NCBI GenBank assembly: GCA_011390205.1
Contig: JAABSX010000032.1
Span: forward strand, 1 to 44,100
Direction: 5' to 3'
Length of the DNA stretch: 44,100 bases
From: Microscillaceae bacterium
GTDB taxonomy: Bacteria > Bacteroidota > Bacteroidia > Cytophagales > Microscillaceae
Shown here piece by piece: positions 9,911 through 19,247 of the stretch. The notes below the pieces were generated by a model. It ran no database searches. It saw nothing but the letters and a program-made list of their open reading frames with translations, and was not told the DNA's origin. Within the stretch, counting starts at the first letter, position 1, and each line of letters starts with the position of its first letter. The position numbers and the translations under genes were made by a program.

Positions 9911-9937
9911 AGAATTATGGTCAATATCACTCAAGCA

Positions 9938-12103
9938 ATGCAAAGCAAAAGATTATTTTTCCTCTTGGTTTTTATCCTTTCAGGGCTATTTGCAGCCTGT
10001 TCTCAGCAAAGCACCAAGTTTGTGCCTCGGACGTGGCATAACCTCAATGCTAAGTACAATTCTTATTTTTTGGCAAGGGAGGTGATTCAAAATGCAGAAA
10101 AAGATATTTTTGAGAATAGAACAGAAAACTACAACCGTATCCTAGATGTGATGCCTTTTGTAGATACTACTTACTTGCAAAAATTTGATACCAAGCTGCA
10201 AGATTGTATTAAAAAAGCAGCCAACATCAAAAATCTTCACGAAAACAGTGAGTGGCTGCATCCTGGTTATTTGCTCATAGGCAAGGCAAGGCATTATCTG
10301 CGTGATTATGACAATGCCATCAGCACATTCAAATACATCAATACCAAAAGCCCTGACAAAGAAAGCCAAAACCAAGCACTCATAGAGCTGATGCGTACTT
10401 ATATACAAGTAAAAGATTTCAAATCTGCCAAAGCTGCGATGGAGGCTATCCGCAAACGCCGCCTCGAAAAATCCGAAAAAAGAGATTTTTTCCTAATGAG
10501 AGGGCATCTTTTTAGAGAGCAAAATGATTTGATAGAAACTGCCAAAAGCCTCGGCTCGGCTGTCAAAATTATGCCCTACGGAGAAGAAAAAGCCAGAACG
10601 CACTTTATCTTGGGGCAAATCTACCAGCAGCTAGAGCGAACTGCACTTGCCTATGCCAATTTTAAAAAAGTGCTTAAAAATAACCCCTCATATGAACTCT
10701 CCTTTTATGCACGCCTTTACTCTGCACAAGTATCCGAACTGAGCGACCAAGGAGATGTCAAAAAAACACTCCGATATTTTAAAAAACTACTGAATGATGA
10801 AAAAAACAAAGATTTCAAAGATAAAATATACTACGAAATGGCTCTCTTCGAGCTCAGAAGAGAAGATATGCCCAAAGGCATAGAATACCTCAACGAATCA
10901 GTAGCCCTTAGCCAAAACCCACTACAAAAATCTTATTCTTATCTTAAACTCGGTGAAATAAACTATGACCCCCTCAAAAAATATGAACTTGCCAAGACAT
11001 ACTACGACAGTGTCATGGCCAACCTCCCTCCAAATGTAGAAAATTATAAGGACATAGAAAGAAGGCACAAAGCACTGCAAGATTTTGTGGAGCAGCTCCT
11101 CACCTACCGCACCCAAGACAGCCTACAAAAACTCTACAGAATGGATGAAAGTGTCAGAGAGGACTATATCAATAGCCAACTTACCTTAGAAGAAACCCAA
11201 AGACAAGACCAAATAGAAGCCGAAATAGAAAAACAAAGAAAACTCCAAAACCTCAAAAACCAGACGGGAGGCTCATTAGATAACCTCAGCAATAATCAAT
11301 GGTACTTCTATAACCCTGCCAGTGTGCAGTTTGGGCAAGAGGCTTTTATTAAAAGGTTCGGCAGAAGACCTCTTGCCGATAACTGGAGGCGTGCCGAAGC
11401 CCTACAAGGAATCATACAGACCACAGGTGTAGCCAATACACAGATTAACCCTGACATCTTCCGAAAAAAAGAAATTCAAAAAAGAGTAGAACGCAGAAAA
11501 CAACAACTCTATGACCTCTTGCCCAAAAGCGAGGAGGACATCAAAGCCTCTGACAAACAAATAGAAGATGCCGCCTACGAACTAGGACGCATCTATAAAT
11601 TTAGGCTCAACGAACCCAAAAACGCCATACAATACTTCGAAATCCTTCTCGATAGGTTTCCTCAAACCAAGTACAAGCCCGAAGTACTGTATTTTTTGTA
11701 TATCTTGCACAAAGACCTTGGCGAAGATACTCAAGCCGAAAGTTACAAGATGCAGCTCATCAGGCAGTATCCCAATGCTATTTTTACCAAAAGAATCATC
11801 AACCCAAACTGGGAAAAAGAAGCCCGTGAAAATGAAGAAAAAGTAAAAGAAAAATACAAAATGGCTTATACACACTACACCAACAAACAATACACACAAG
11901 CACATACCGAAATAGAATCTCTGCAAAACACCTACCCCAATAACCTCATAGAAGATAAGGTGAGCTTTCTTAAAATACTCATAGAGCTGCAAAGCACCAG
12001 CAACCGGAATATCATCAAGCAAGATTTACAAGAATTTACAGAAAAATACCCCAGCAGTGAGCTGCATGAGCGTGCCAAAGGCTTATTGAGCAAAATAAAA
12101 TAG
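9938..12103 (+). CDS. porW: PorW/SprE-type TPR lipoprotein of the type IX secretion system
   Basis: The protein of about 721 residues starts with a lipoprotein signal (MQSKRLFFLLVFILSG, Cys at 21; the lipobox F-A-A-C is slightly atypical). Directly after it comes TWHNLNAKYNSYFLAREV, the hallmark of the PorW/SprE family, which links T9SS parts and is needed for secretion and gliding. The rest is helical TPR-like repeats (residues about 110-350 and 530-700) with charged coiled-coil spacers. The open frame can extend to a TTG at 9908 and an ATG at 9917, but the ATG at 9938 gives the proper signal peptide and leaves room for the promoter at 9903-9910. The penicillin-binding protein gene follows at once. 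Confidence 0.85.
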   Translation: MQSKRLFFLLVFILSGLFAACSQQSTKFVPRTWHNLNAKYNSYFLAREVIQNAEKDIFENRTENYNRILDVMPFVDTTYLQKFDTKLQDCIKKAANIKNLHENSEWLHPGYLLIGKARHYLRDYDNAISTFKYINTKSPDKESQNQALIELMRTYIQVKDFKSAKAAMEAIRKRRLEKSEKRDFFLMRGHLFREQNDLIETAKSLGSAVKIMPYGEEKARTHFILGQIYQQLERTALAYANFKKVLKNNPSYELSFYARLYSAQVSELSDQGDVKKTLRYFKKLLNDEKNKDFKDKIYYEMALFELRREDMPKGIEYLNESVALSQNPLQKSYSYLKLGEINYDPLKKYELAKTYYDSVMANLPPNVENYKDIERRHKALQDFVEQLLTYRTQDSLQKLYRMDESVREDYINSQLTLEETQRQDQIEAEIEKQRKLQNLKNQTGGSLDNLSNNQWYFYNPASVQFGQEAFIKRFGRRPLADNWRRAEALQGIIQTTGVANTQINPDIFRKKEIQKRVERRKQQLYDLLPKSEEDIKASDKQIEDAAYELGRIYKFRLNEPKNAIQYFEILLDRFPQTKYKPEVLYFLYILHKDLGEDTQAESYKMQLIRQYPNAIFTKRIINPNWEKEARENEEKVKEKYKMAYTHYTNKQYTQAHTEIESLQNTYPNNLIEDKVSFLKILIELQSTSNRNIIKQDLQEFTEKYPSSELHERAKGLLSKIK

Positions 12104-12133
12104 ATAGAAAAGCATACAAACACATTCTTTTTG

Positions 12134-12141
12134 TATTTTTG
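12134..12141 (+). promoter_or_regulatory. Bacteroidota -7 promoter element before the PBP1A gene
   Basis: TATTTTTG matches TAnnTTTG and would start transcription near 12146, about 24 bases before the ATG at 12170. The element overlaps the upstream TTG start of the same frame (12131), which argues against that start. No clear -33 box is seen. Confidence 0.5.
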
Positions 12142-12169
12142 TAACTTATTTAATGTAGCCTATTTAATT

Positions 12170-14428
12170 ATGAAATTCAAATTAGTCAAAGGAAAATATT
12201 TTAGAGTTATACTCGCCGTCTGGATATTATTTGGAGTATCTATCATAGGTACTTGGCTGTATTTCAAGGCCCTTGAAAATGACTTCTTAGGATTATTTGG
12301 AGAAATACCCAGCTTCGAAATACTCGAAAACCCCCGCAATGAACTTGCCTCCGAAATCTATACCGCTGATAATATCCTCATGGGCAAGTATTACCGTGAA
12401 AACCGGACTCCTGTTACCTATGAAGAACTCTCACCTTACCTTGTCAATGCACTCATCGCCACAGAAGACATCCGCTTTGAAGAGCACTCAGGAATAGACT
12501 TCTGGGCGATTCTAAGGGCAGTAACTTCTCTTGGAAAAGATGGTGGAGGAAGTACGATTACCCAACAGCTTGCCAAAAACCTCTACCGTACACGGGGTGA
12601 AGCAAGTGAAGGCTCTCTACACAGTTTCCCTGTATTGGGTATGCTCGTCATCAAAACCAAAGAATGGCTCACCTCCGTCAAAATAGAGCAACGCTATACC
12701 AAACAAGAAATCATAGAAATGTACCTCAATACGGTCGCCTTTGGGCACAATGCCTTCGGAGTGCATACCGCCGCAAAAGCTTTCTTTGACAAACACCCCA
12801 GCCAACTCAATGGGCAAGAAGCCGCCGTACTCGTAGGTCTGCTCAAAGCTCCTACTTATTACAGCCCCATCCTTAACCCTGGAAATGCCAAAAATAGGAG
12901 AAACACCGTCTTGGAGCAAATGCAAAAATATGGCTACCTCACAGACAGTCAGTGCAATTACTTCAAAAAACAACCCATAGAAGTTCGCTATGGTGTAGTG
13001 CAGTCTGTAGGTGGTGTAGCTCCCTATTTTAGAGTAGAAGCTCAAAAATACCTAGAAAAGTGGGCAGCAGAAAATGGCTATGACTTATACAGTGATGGCT
13101 TACGGATTTATACTTCCATTGATTCTAGAATGCAGAAATATGCCGAAGAGGCAGTCCACGAGCATCTGGTATCTTTCCAAGCAAGGTTTTATAGCAGATG
13201 GAAAGGGCGAAACCCTTGGGTGGATTCTTGGAACAAAGAAATACCAGGATTCATAGAAAACGAAGCCCGCAAAAGTGCTAGATACAAATGGCTCTCCAAA
13301 AAATATGATGGAAACAAAGCCAAAATCATGGAAAACATGAATACGCCTACCAAAATGAGGGTCTATTACATGAAAGGAGACAGAGTAGGAGAAAGAGATA
13401 CCACCATGACACCGATGGATTCTATCCGATATTACAAACATTTCTTGCAGGCTGGCTTTATGGTCATGGAGCCTCAGACAGGCTTCGTCAAGGCTTGGGT
13501 AGGGGGCAATAACTTTAAGCATTTTCAGTATGACCACGTATTCCAATCTAAGCGGCAGCCTGGCTCTACTTTCAAGCCTATCCTATATGCTGCTGCACTA
13601 GACCATGGATACACGCCTTGCTATAAGCTACAAGATACACAGGTTTGTTTTCCAGGCCCATGGTGCCCTCGCAATGCCAACCTTGCCTACAGCGGTGCTT
13701 GGCTTACCCTCAAGCAAGGGCTTGCGACTTCTACCAACTCTATAGCGGCAGGACTGATGAAAAAAATAGGGCCTCGAATCGTGATAGAATATGCCCGTGA
13801 TTTGGGCATCAAAAGCCCCATAGATACCACAGCCACCATCTGCTTAGGCACAAGTGATGTTTCTATTTTTGAACTATTGGGTGCTTACTCTACCTTTGCC
13901 AACCAAGGAAACCACACAGAGCCTACTTTTATCACACGCATAGAAGATAGATATGGCAATGTGATTAAAGAGTTTGTACCCGAAGTACGCCGAGCCATCA
14001 GTGAAGAGCTTGCTTATCAAATGCTGGACATGATGCAAGGCACTACCCAATCAGGCGGAACTGCAGTGTTTATACACGGCTATGGAAAAGGAGAAAATAA
14101 TGTAGGCTGGCACAATGAAGTAGCTGCCAAAACAGGAACAACCCAAAACAACTCTGATGCATGGTTTATGGGGATGACCCATAACCTCTCCGCAGGTGTA
14201 TGGGTAGGAGGAGATACACGTGCTACTCGTTTTGAGAGCATCATAGATGGGCAGGGGGCAGTTTTAGCACTGCCAGTCTGGGGTAAGTTTTTTGAAAAAC
14301 TGTATGCAGACCCTGAGCTGCACGCAAAATATCCAAAAGGTGCTTTTGACCGCCCCGATGACCTCACGATTGAGCTGAACTGTGCAAAAATGGAAGCTGA
14401 CCGACAAGGAGTACTTAAGATAAATTAA
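12170..14428 (+). CDS. mrcA: Penicillin-binding protein 1A (bifunctional transglycosylase/transpeptidase)
   Basis: The 752-residue class A PBP polymerises glycan strands and cross-links their peptides in the periplasm. A single N-terminal anchor (about residues 9-33) is followed by the GT51 domain, with the catalytic glutamate E99 in ATEDIRFEEHSG and the motif GGSTITQQLAKNLYR. The transpeptidase domain has S466-T-F-K469, the STNS box (TSTNSIAAG) and K654-T-G-T. All catalytic motifs are intact. The frame extends upstream to a TTG at 12131, but the ATG at 12170 gives the normal cytoplasmic stub and fits the promoter. A strong terminator follows at 14495-14530. Confidence 0.96.
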   Translation: MKFKLVKGKYFRVILAVWILFGVSIIGTWLYFKALENDFLGLFGEIPSFEILENPRNELASEIYTADNILMGKYYRENRTPVTYEELSPYLVNALIATEDIRFEEHSGIDFWAILRAVTSLGKDGGGSTITQQLAKNLYRTRGEASEGSLHSFPVLGMLVIKTKEWLTSVKIEQRYTKQEIIEMYLNTVAFGHNAFGVHTAAKAFFDKHPSQLNGQEAAVLVGLLKAPTYYSPILNPGNAKNRRNTVLEQMQKYGYLTDSQCNYFKKQPIEVRYGVVQSVGGVAPYFRVEAQKYLEKWAAENGYDLYSDGLRIYTSIDSRMQKYAEEAVHEHLVSFQARFYSRWKGRNPWVDSWNKEIPGFIENEARKSARYKWLSKKYDGNKAKIMENMNTPTKMRVYYMKGDRVGERDTTMTPMDSIRYYKHFLQAGFMVMEPQTGFVKAWVGGNNFKHFQYDHVFQSKRQPGSTFKPILYAAALDHGYTPCYKLQDTQVCFPGPWCPRNANLAYSGAWLTLKQGLATSTNSIAAGLMKKIGPRIVIEYARDLGIKSPIDTTATICLGTSDVSIFELLGAYSTFANQGNHTEPTFITRIEDRYGNVIKEFVPEVRRAISEELAYQMLDMMQGTTQSGGTAVFIHGYGKGENNVGWHNEVAAKTGTTQNNSDAWFMGMTHNLSAGVWVGGDTRATRFESIIDGQGAVLALPVWGKFFEKLYADPELHAKYPKGAFDRPDDLTIELNCAKMEADRQGVLKIN

Positions 14429-14494
14429 AACAGATAGCCCAAAGGTTTTGATAACTAAAAACGGAATCTTCACAAAACACTTGATAACAAATAG

Positions 14495-14530
14495 AAGTAA
14501 CACAGGTTCTTGCTTGTGTTACTTTTTATT
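14495..14530 (+). terminator. Intrinsic terminator after the PBP1A gene
   Basis: A perfect 10-bp stem (AAGTAACACA at 14495-14504 with TGTGTTACTT at 14515-14524) and a 10-base loop are followed by TTTATTTTG. It lies 67 bases after the stop codon. Confidence 0.8.
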
Positions 14531-14625
14531 TTGTAATACAAGCCATGCTATTTTTACAGACTGAAAATGAACACATTCATAAATTGGCTCATTTACTTAT
14601 CATCTTTTAAATTAAATCGCCCAAA

Positions 14626-17172
14626 ATGCGAAAATCTCAAGTAAACTTCCGATGGCTACTCTTGATGGCTTGGCGTGATAGCCGCAGAAATTGGAGCCGT
14701 TTATTTCTATTTACCTCTTCCATCATCCTCGGGATAGCCGCACTCGTAGCAATTCGCTCCTTTGGTGAGAATCTTAAATCAGACATAGAAGGGCAGGCAA
14801 AAGAACTATTAGGGGCAGACCTACTCATCAACGGAAGGCAAAAACCTGACAGTACGCTACAAATCCTCTTGGACTCTATCAGCCAAGTGAGCTTAGCAAC
14901 CGCCGAAGAAATCAGCTTTGCTTCTATGGTCTATCACCCTAGCACCCAATCTACTCGCCTTGCCAATATCAGGGCATTAGAAGGTGATTTTCCTTTTTAT
15001 GGAGCATTAGAAACACTGCCCCTCAAAGCAGGAGCAACATTTAAGCAAAAGCAAGCTGCCGTAGTAGATCAGACACTCATCATACAGTTTGGGGCTGAGG
15101 CAGGGCAAAGCATGCGTGTGGGCAAGGTAGCCTTTGAGATAGAAGGAGAACTCCTGCAAGCACCTGGTCAGAACAACATCGCTTCCACGGTCTCGCCCAA
15201 AGTATATATCCCGATGAAATACCTCTCTAAAACTGGGCTGGTGCAGCCAGGCAGCCGTCTACTCTACAGGTATTATTACAAACTCCCCAAAGGATATGAT
15301 ACAGAGGTACTAAGCAAACAGATTAAAGACCGACTAAGCAAGGCAGAATATAGCCTCACTACCGTGGAAGATAGCAAGCGCAACCTCGGCAGTGCCTTTG
15401 AGACCCTGACAAGGTTCTTAAATTTAGTGGCTTTTATCGCCCTCTTGCTGGGCTGTGTGGGTGTAGCAAGTGCCGTGCAGGTCTATCTCAAAGAAAAGAT
15501 GAACACAGTGGCCATACTTCGCTGCCTTGGGGCAGAGGGTAAACACGCCTTCAGGATATTCCTGATTCAGATTCTTGCCATTGGTTTTGCTGGTTCGGTA
15601 TTAGGGGCTTTGCTGGGCAGTGGCATTCAGGTATTGTTGCCACTGGTTTTGGCTGATTTTTTGCCCGTAGCCGTGAATTATTCCATTTCTTGGTTTGCAG
15701 TGGGGCAAGGGATTTTGCTGGGAGTGATTGTCTCTGTTTTGTTTGCTTTGCTGCCCTTGCTCAGGGTTCGCAGTATTTCTCCTTTGCACACTTTAAGGGC
15801 TTCTTTTGAAGAGAAAAAAAATAGATTGGATGTATATCAGGTATTTGCATACACACTGATACTGGGCTTTATTTATCTCTTTGCATATTCTCAGATTAAA
15901 TCTTGGAAAGAATCAGCCTATTTTACTGCCTTCATTTTACTTTCTTTGGGAATCTTGGGCTTGGTGGCACGCTTGCTGATGTGGGCGGTGAGGCGTTTTT
16001 TTCCTGTAAGCTGGAATTATCTCTGGAGGCAGAGCATCGCCAATCTATACCGCCCCAATAACCAAACAGCCATCTTGATTTTGACCATAGGCTTAGGCAC
16101 AGGGCTTATCAGCACTTTATACCTTATCCAAGAAACTCTCCTGACGCAAATAGTCATTTCGGACAATAACAACCAACCCAATTTGATTTTATTTGACATC
16201 CAGACTGAGCAGAGAGAAGAAGTAGAAAAGCTGGTAAAAAAGTATAAATTACCCATCAAACAGCAGCTCCCCATAGTGGCTATGCGGCTTGCAGAATACA
16301 AAGGCCGTAGCAGGCAAGCATGGCTAGAAGACAGCAGCAGTTCTCTGCCCCGTGATGTACTCAACAGAGAATACCGAATCAGCTACAGAGATACCCTAGA
16401 TGACAATGAGAAACTGCTAGAAGGGACACTCGGAAAGCCTGTCAGCACAGCAGAAGACAGTATTTTTATCTCTATCTCAGATACACATGCCCAAAGAATG
16501 GAGGCAAAAATAGGAGATGAGATTGTCTTTAATGTGCAAGGCACACCCATCCGAACTTATATCGGAAGTATCCGCAAGCTAGACCTGACACAGTTTAAGA
16601 CCAGTTTTACCTTTGTGTTTCCGAGTGGAGTGCTCGAAGATGCCCCCCAGTTTTATGTCTTAATCACACGGACAGAAAGCCCTGAGCAATCTGCCCAAAT
16701 CCAACGCACACTGATACAAAAATTTCCGAATGTATCTGCTGTGGACATTGGCCTTATCATTGCCTCTGTCCAGAAAGTTTTAGACAAAGTATCTTTTGTG
16801 ATTCAGTTTATGGCACTTTTTAGTATTTTCACAGGGATTTTGGTATTGCTTGCCTCCGTGCGCATCAGCAAATACCAAAGAGTGCAAGAGAGTGTATTGC
16901 TCCGAACCTTGGGGGCTAGGCGAGGGCAGATATTTTGGATTAATTCATTAGAATATTTTTTCTTAGGAAGCCTTGCATCTCTCACAGGCATAGGCTTGTC
17001 TGTATTGGCAAGTTGGGCTTTAGTGATGTATATATTTGAGCTTAGCTTCACGCCTAATTTGCTACCTCTTTTGGGCATATTTGCATTTATCACGGGGCTT
17101 ACAGTATTGATAGGGTTACTCAACAGCAGAGGAGTGGTAAGTCGCCCCCCCTTAGAAGTATTGAGAGAATAA
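14626..17172 (+). CDS. YbbP-type ABC transporter permease with two FtsX domains
   Basis: The 848-residue membrane protein has an N-terminal helix (about 22-44), a large periplasmic MacB-like domain (about 45-255), a first FtsX helix group (about 260-385), further helices, a second periplasmic domain (about 520-720) and a second FtsX group (about 725-840). The start, LLMAWRDSRRNWSRLFLF, and the whole layout match COG3127/YbbP permeases, which work with a LolD-like ATPase, probably on lipids or lipoproteins. No ATPase gene is next to it here, although YbbP usually pairs with YbbA, so the partner must lie elsewhere. The gene has its own space between the PBP1A terminator and ndk. Confidence 0.88.
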   Translation: MRKSQVNFRWLLLMAWRDSRRNWSRLFLFTSSIILGIAALVAIRSFGENLKSDIEGQAKELLGADLLINGRQKPDSTLQILLDSISQVSLATAEEISFASMVYHPSTQSTRLANIRALEGDFPFYGALETLPLKAGATFKQKQAAVVDQTLIIQFGAEAGQSMRVGKVAFEIEGELLQAPGQNNIASTVSPKVYIPMKYLSKTGLVQPGSRLLYRYYYKLPKGYDTEVLSKQIKDRLSKAEYSLTTVEDSKRNLGSAFETLTRFLNLVAFIALLLGCVGVASAVQVYLKEKMNTVAILRCLGAEGKHAFRIFLIQILAIGFAGSVLGALLGSGIQVLLPLVLADFLPVAVNYSISWFAVGQGILLGVIVSVLFALLPLLRVRSISPLHTLRASFEEKKNRLDVYQVFAYTLILGFIYLFAYSQIKSWKESAYFTAFILLSLGILGLVARLLMWAVRRFFPVSWNYLWRQSIANLYRPNNQTAILILTIGLGTGLISTLYLIQETLLTQIVISDNNNQPNLILFDIQTEQREEVEKLVKKYKLPIKQQLPIVAMRLAEYKGRSRQAWLEDSSSSLPRDVLNREYRISYRDTLDDNEKLLEGTLGKPVSTAEDSIFISISDTHAQRMEAKIGDEIVFNVQGTPIRTYIGSIRKLDLTQFKTSFTFVFPSGVLEDAPQFYVLITRTESPEQSAQIQRTLIQKFPNVSAVDIGLIIASVQKVLDKVSFVIQFMALFSIFTGILVLLASVRISKYQRVQESVLLRTLGARRGQIFWINSLEYFFLGSLASLTGIGLSVLASWALVMYIFELSFTPNLLPLLGIFAFITGLTVLIGLLNSRGVVSRPPLEVLRE

Positions 17173-17222
17173 AACCAATGCACAAAGCCACTGTAAATGC
17201 TTCCTAAGAATACAAAAAGTAG

Positions 17223-17230
17223 TAACTTTG
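17223..17230 (+). promoter_or_regulatory. Bacteroidota -7 promoter element before ndk
   Basis: TAACTTTG matches TAnnTTTG exactly and lies 43 bases before the ndk ATG, implying a leader of roughly 35-40 bases. This suggests ndk is transcribed separately from the permease gene. Confidence 0.55.
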
Positions 17231-17272
17231 CACTTTAATAATCTCATCATCTCCTAAAAAAATAAAAGTAAC

Positions 17273-17692
17273 ATGGCAACTAACCGCACTTACACGATGA
17301 TAAAGCCCGATGCCGTAGCAGCAGGCAACACAGGCGCAATCATCAAAATGATAGAAGAGGCAGGCTTCAGAATAGTGGCAATGAAAATGACCCAAATGAC
17401 TCCTGACATAGCAGGCAAATTTTATGAAGTACACAAAGAGCGTCCTTTTTATGCAGACCTTTGCAGTTATATGTCTTCTGGACCCATTGTCCCGATGATT
17501 TTAGAAAAAGAAAATGCCGTAGAAGATTTCCGTAAATTGATTGGTGCTACTAACCCTGCAGATGCTGCCCCTGGCACTGTCCGTAAGTTGTTTGCAAAAT
17601 CTATCGAGGCAAATGCGATTCATGGCTCTGATTCAGATGAAAATGCAGCCATAGAGGGTGCTTTCTTCTTCTCTTCAGTAGAGCAAAACTAG
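17273..17692 (+). CDS. ndk: Nucleoside diphosphate kinase
   Basis: The 139-residue cytosolic enzyme moves the gamma-phosphate of ATP to nucleoside diphosphates. The start [10 protein letters not shown] and the active-site signature NAIHGSDS with the phospho-accepting H117 are intact, as are the conserved R/K and N residues around [10 protein letters not shown]. Length is normal. It has its own promoter element and a terminator directly downstream, so it is probably monocistronic. Confidence 0.98.
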   Translation: MATNRTYTMIKPDAVAAGNTGAIIKMIEEAGFRIVAMKMTQMTPDIAGKFYEVHKERPFYADLCSYMSSGPIVPMILEKENAVEDFRKLIGATNPADAAPGTVRKLFAKSIEANAIHGSDSDENAAIEGAFFFSSVEQN

Positions 17693-17715
17693 GTTTTACC
17701 TGCTTTTTGATACAG

Positions 17716-17751
17716 CCTGCACGCTCCCTTGGCGGAAGTGTAGGTTTTTTT
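17716..17751 (+). terminator. Intrinsic terminator after ndk
   Basis: CCTGCAC (17716-17722) pairs with GTGTAGG (17738-17744, one G-T pair), with a short inner TCC/GGA stem, followed by seven T. It separates ndk from the convergent trpF gene, which ends at 17757. Confidence 0.78.
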
Positions 17752-17756
17752 ATACC

Positions 17757-18431
17757 CTAGCCCTGCTGCCCCAGTTGCTTGGCAAATGCCGTAAGCAAAT
17801 CAATGTCTTTGATTGCGGGGCTTTTCTCAAAACGGCTGTTGATGTCTAAAGCTGCGATGGGCAACTGAGGGTAAGATTTCATAAACTGCAGAGCCTCAGC
17901 TAGATTTTCTGGAGAAATCCCGCCACTCAAAAAGAAAGGCTTTTTCAGCGTATAATTTTCTAAAATGCCCCAGCTAAAGCGTTGTCCGCTTCCACCATAC
18001 GCTGATGTCTTGGTATCAAATAAAAAATAATCTACATGCGGAGCATAAGACACAAGCTGCTCAAAATCAAAAGAGGCATCTACCCCGAAGGCTTTGATGG
18101 TTCTGACTTCATGGGGGATACCCCTTGCCCCTCTGAGGATGGGAGATTTGAGTGAGGCACAAAAATCAGCATCTTCATCTCCGTGTAGCTGCACTAGCTG
18201 CAAGCCATACCTGTGCACCTGAGAAAAAATAAAATCAATGCTATGATTGACAAATACGCCCACTTTTTGAGTGTTGCCAAAATCAAGTGAAGGCATCCGA
18301 AAAGCATCTCCTACATATCTTGAAGATTTCTCATAAAAAATAAAGCCCATATAGTCAGGCTCTAGCACAAGCACCTCTGAGATATTCTCAGCGGCACGCA
18401 TTCCGCATACTTTCCAATGGATTGGTTTCAT
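17757..18431 (-). CDS. trpF: Phosphoribosylanthranilate isomerase
   Basis: The 224-residue TIM-barrel enzyme catalyses the Amadori rearrangement that makes CdRP in tryptophan synthesis. Visible motifs are KVCGM with the catalytic Cys9, MGFIFYEKSSRYV, LVQLHGDE, FLFDTK with the catalytic Asp139, and the phosphate-binding FLSGGISPEN and LDINSRFE. No other trp gene is in the window. It starts 53 bases after the histidine phosphatase gene on the same strand, so the two may share a transcript. Confidence 0.95.
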   Translation of the reverse strand: MKPIHWKVCGMRAAENISEVLVLEPDYMGFIFYEKSSRYVGDAFRMPSLDFGNTQKVGVFVNHSIDFIFSQVHRYGLQLVQLHGDEDADFCASLKSPILRGARGIPHEVRTIKAFGVDASFDFEQLVSYAPHVDYFLFDTKTSAYGGSGQRFSWGILENYTLKKPFFLSGGISPENLAEALQFMKSYPQLPIAALDINSRFEKSPAIKDIDLLTAFAKQLGQQG

Positions 18432-18484
18432 TTCTTTTTTATAACTGTGGCAATAAAAACCTAGAGGAGGACTTTATTGTAGAT

Positions 18485-19159
18485 TTATGTATCGATTTTG
18501 AGTGGTCTTTGATAAGGGTGATAGACAGAGTGCGTAGAAAGCGGGTGGTCAAGCTGATAGCGGTTATCCTCCTTGCGTGTGAGCATAAACATTTCGCAGT
18601 TCTTGGGGTTGGCGATGGTCTCAAAATGCTCTACTGTCCAGTGAAACCAGCGCATCAAGAAGAGGCGAATCGTCATTCCGTGGCTTACGATAACGGCATT
18701 CTCGGGGAAGTATGATTTTTGAAAATCACGGTGCATGGTATTCAAAAAATCACTTACCCTGTCATAGGCATCTGCTCCTGACTCCCCGTCAGGGATACGA
18801 AAGTAAAAAGTACCATAGGCATCTCTTGCTTCATTGATTTGCTCATTGACTTCTTTGGAGCGTAGATGCCCCCATTCTTGCTCACGCAGCCTTGGCTCTT
18901 CACGCCAATCTATTTTTTCTATATCAAGTGATTTTACAATTTCCTCAAAAGTCATTCGGGTACGCCAAAAGGGAGAAATGTAGAAAAAAGCATGCTCTCC
19001 ATTGAGTATTTCTCTGAGCTTTTGCCCTGTCTCTTGTGCTTGCAAAATGCCTGTAGGTGTGAGTGATAGGGTATAATCTGGCTTGTGGCTATAGATATTT
19101 TTATCTACATTGCCCTCTGACTCTCCGTGGCGTATTAGGATAATTCTTTTGGGTTTCAT
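18485..19159 (-). CDS. Histidine phosphatase family protein
   Basis: The 224-residue protein begins RIILIRHGESEGN, the phosphohistidine (H11) motif of the phosphoglycerate mutase-like superfamily, and has the second histidine in VSHGMTIRLFLMRW. Residues Arg10, His11, Glu12 and the later His make a complete active site. The sequence cannot distinguish a sugar-phosphate phosphatase from a true mutase; the motif WREEPRLREQEWG and the moderate length fit the broad phosphatase branch. Confidence 0.9.
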   Translation of the reverse strand: MKPKRIILIRHGESEGNVDKNIYSHKPDYTLSLTPTGILQAQETGQKLREILNGEHAFFYISPFWRTRMTFEEIVKSLDIEKIDWREEPRLREQEWGHLRSKEVNEQINEARDAYGTFYFRIPDGESGADAYDRVSDFLNTMHRDFQKSYFPENAVIVSHGMTIRLFLMRWFHWTVEHFETIANPKNCEMFMLTRKEDNRYQLDHPLSTHSVYHPYQRPLKIDT

Positions 19160-19247
19160 AGGAATTAAGTAAATCTCTGTGCAATATTACAAATTATATC
19201 TCAACACAAGTAGGATTTGTGCTGAGTTATATTCGATGTGTTTGGGT

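Noticed and set aside
9719-9943. 74-codon minus-strand frame upstream of the M23 peptidase gene
   Set aside because: It overlaps the divergent promoter region and both flanking gene starts; composition is not protein-like.
11582-12022. 146-codon minus-strand frame inside the PorW/SprE gene
   Set aside because: Antisense shadow; its hydrophobic composition follows from the Lys/Glu-rich sense strand.
13100-13546. 148-codon minus-strand frame inside the PBP1A gene
   Set aside because: Antisense to the conserved transpeptidase region; no independent support.
19201-19224. Hairpin between the DnaJ-like gene and the histidine phosphatase gene
   Set aside because: The 8-bp stem (one G-T pair) is not followed by a T-run on the minus strand, so I do not call it a terminator.
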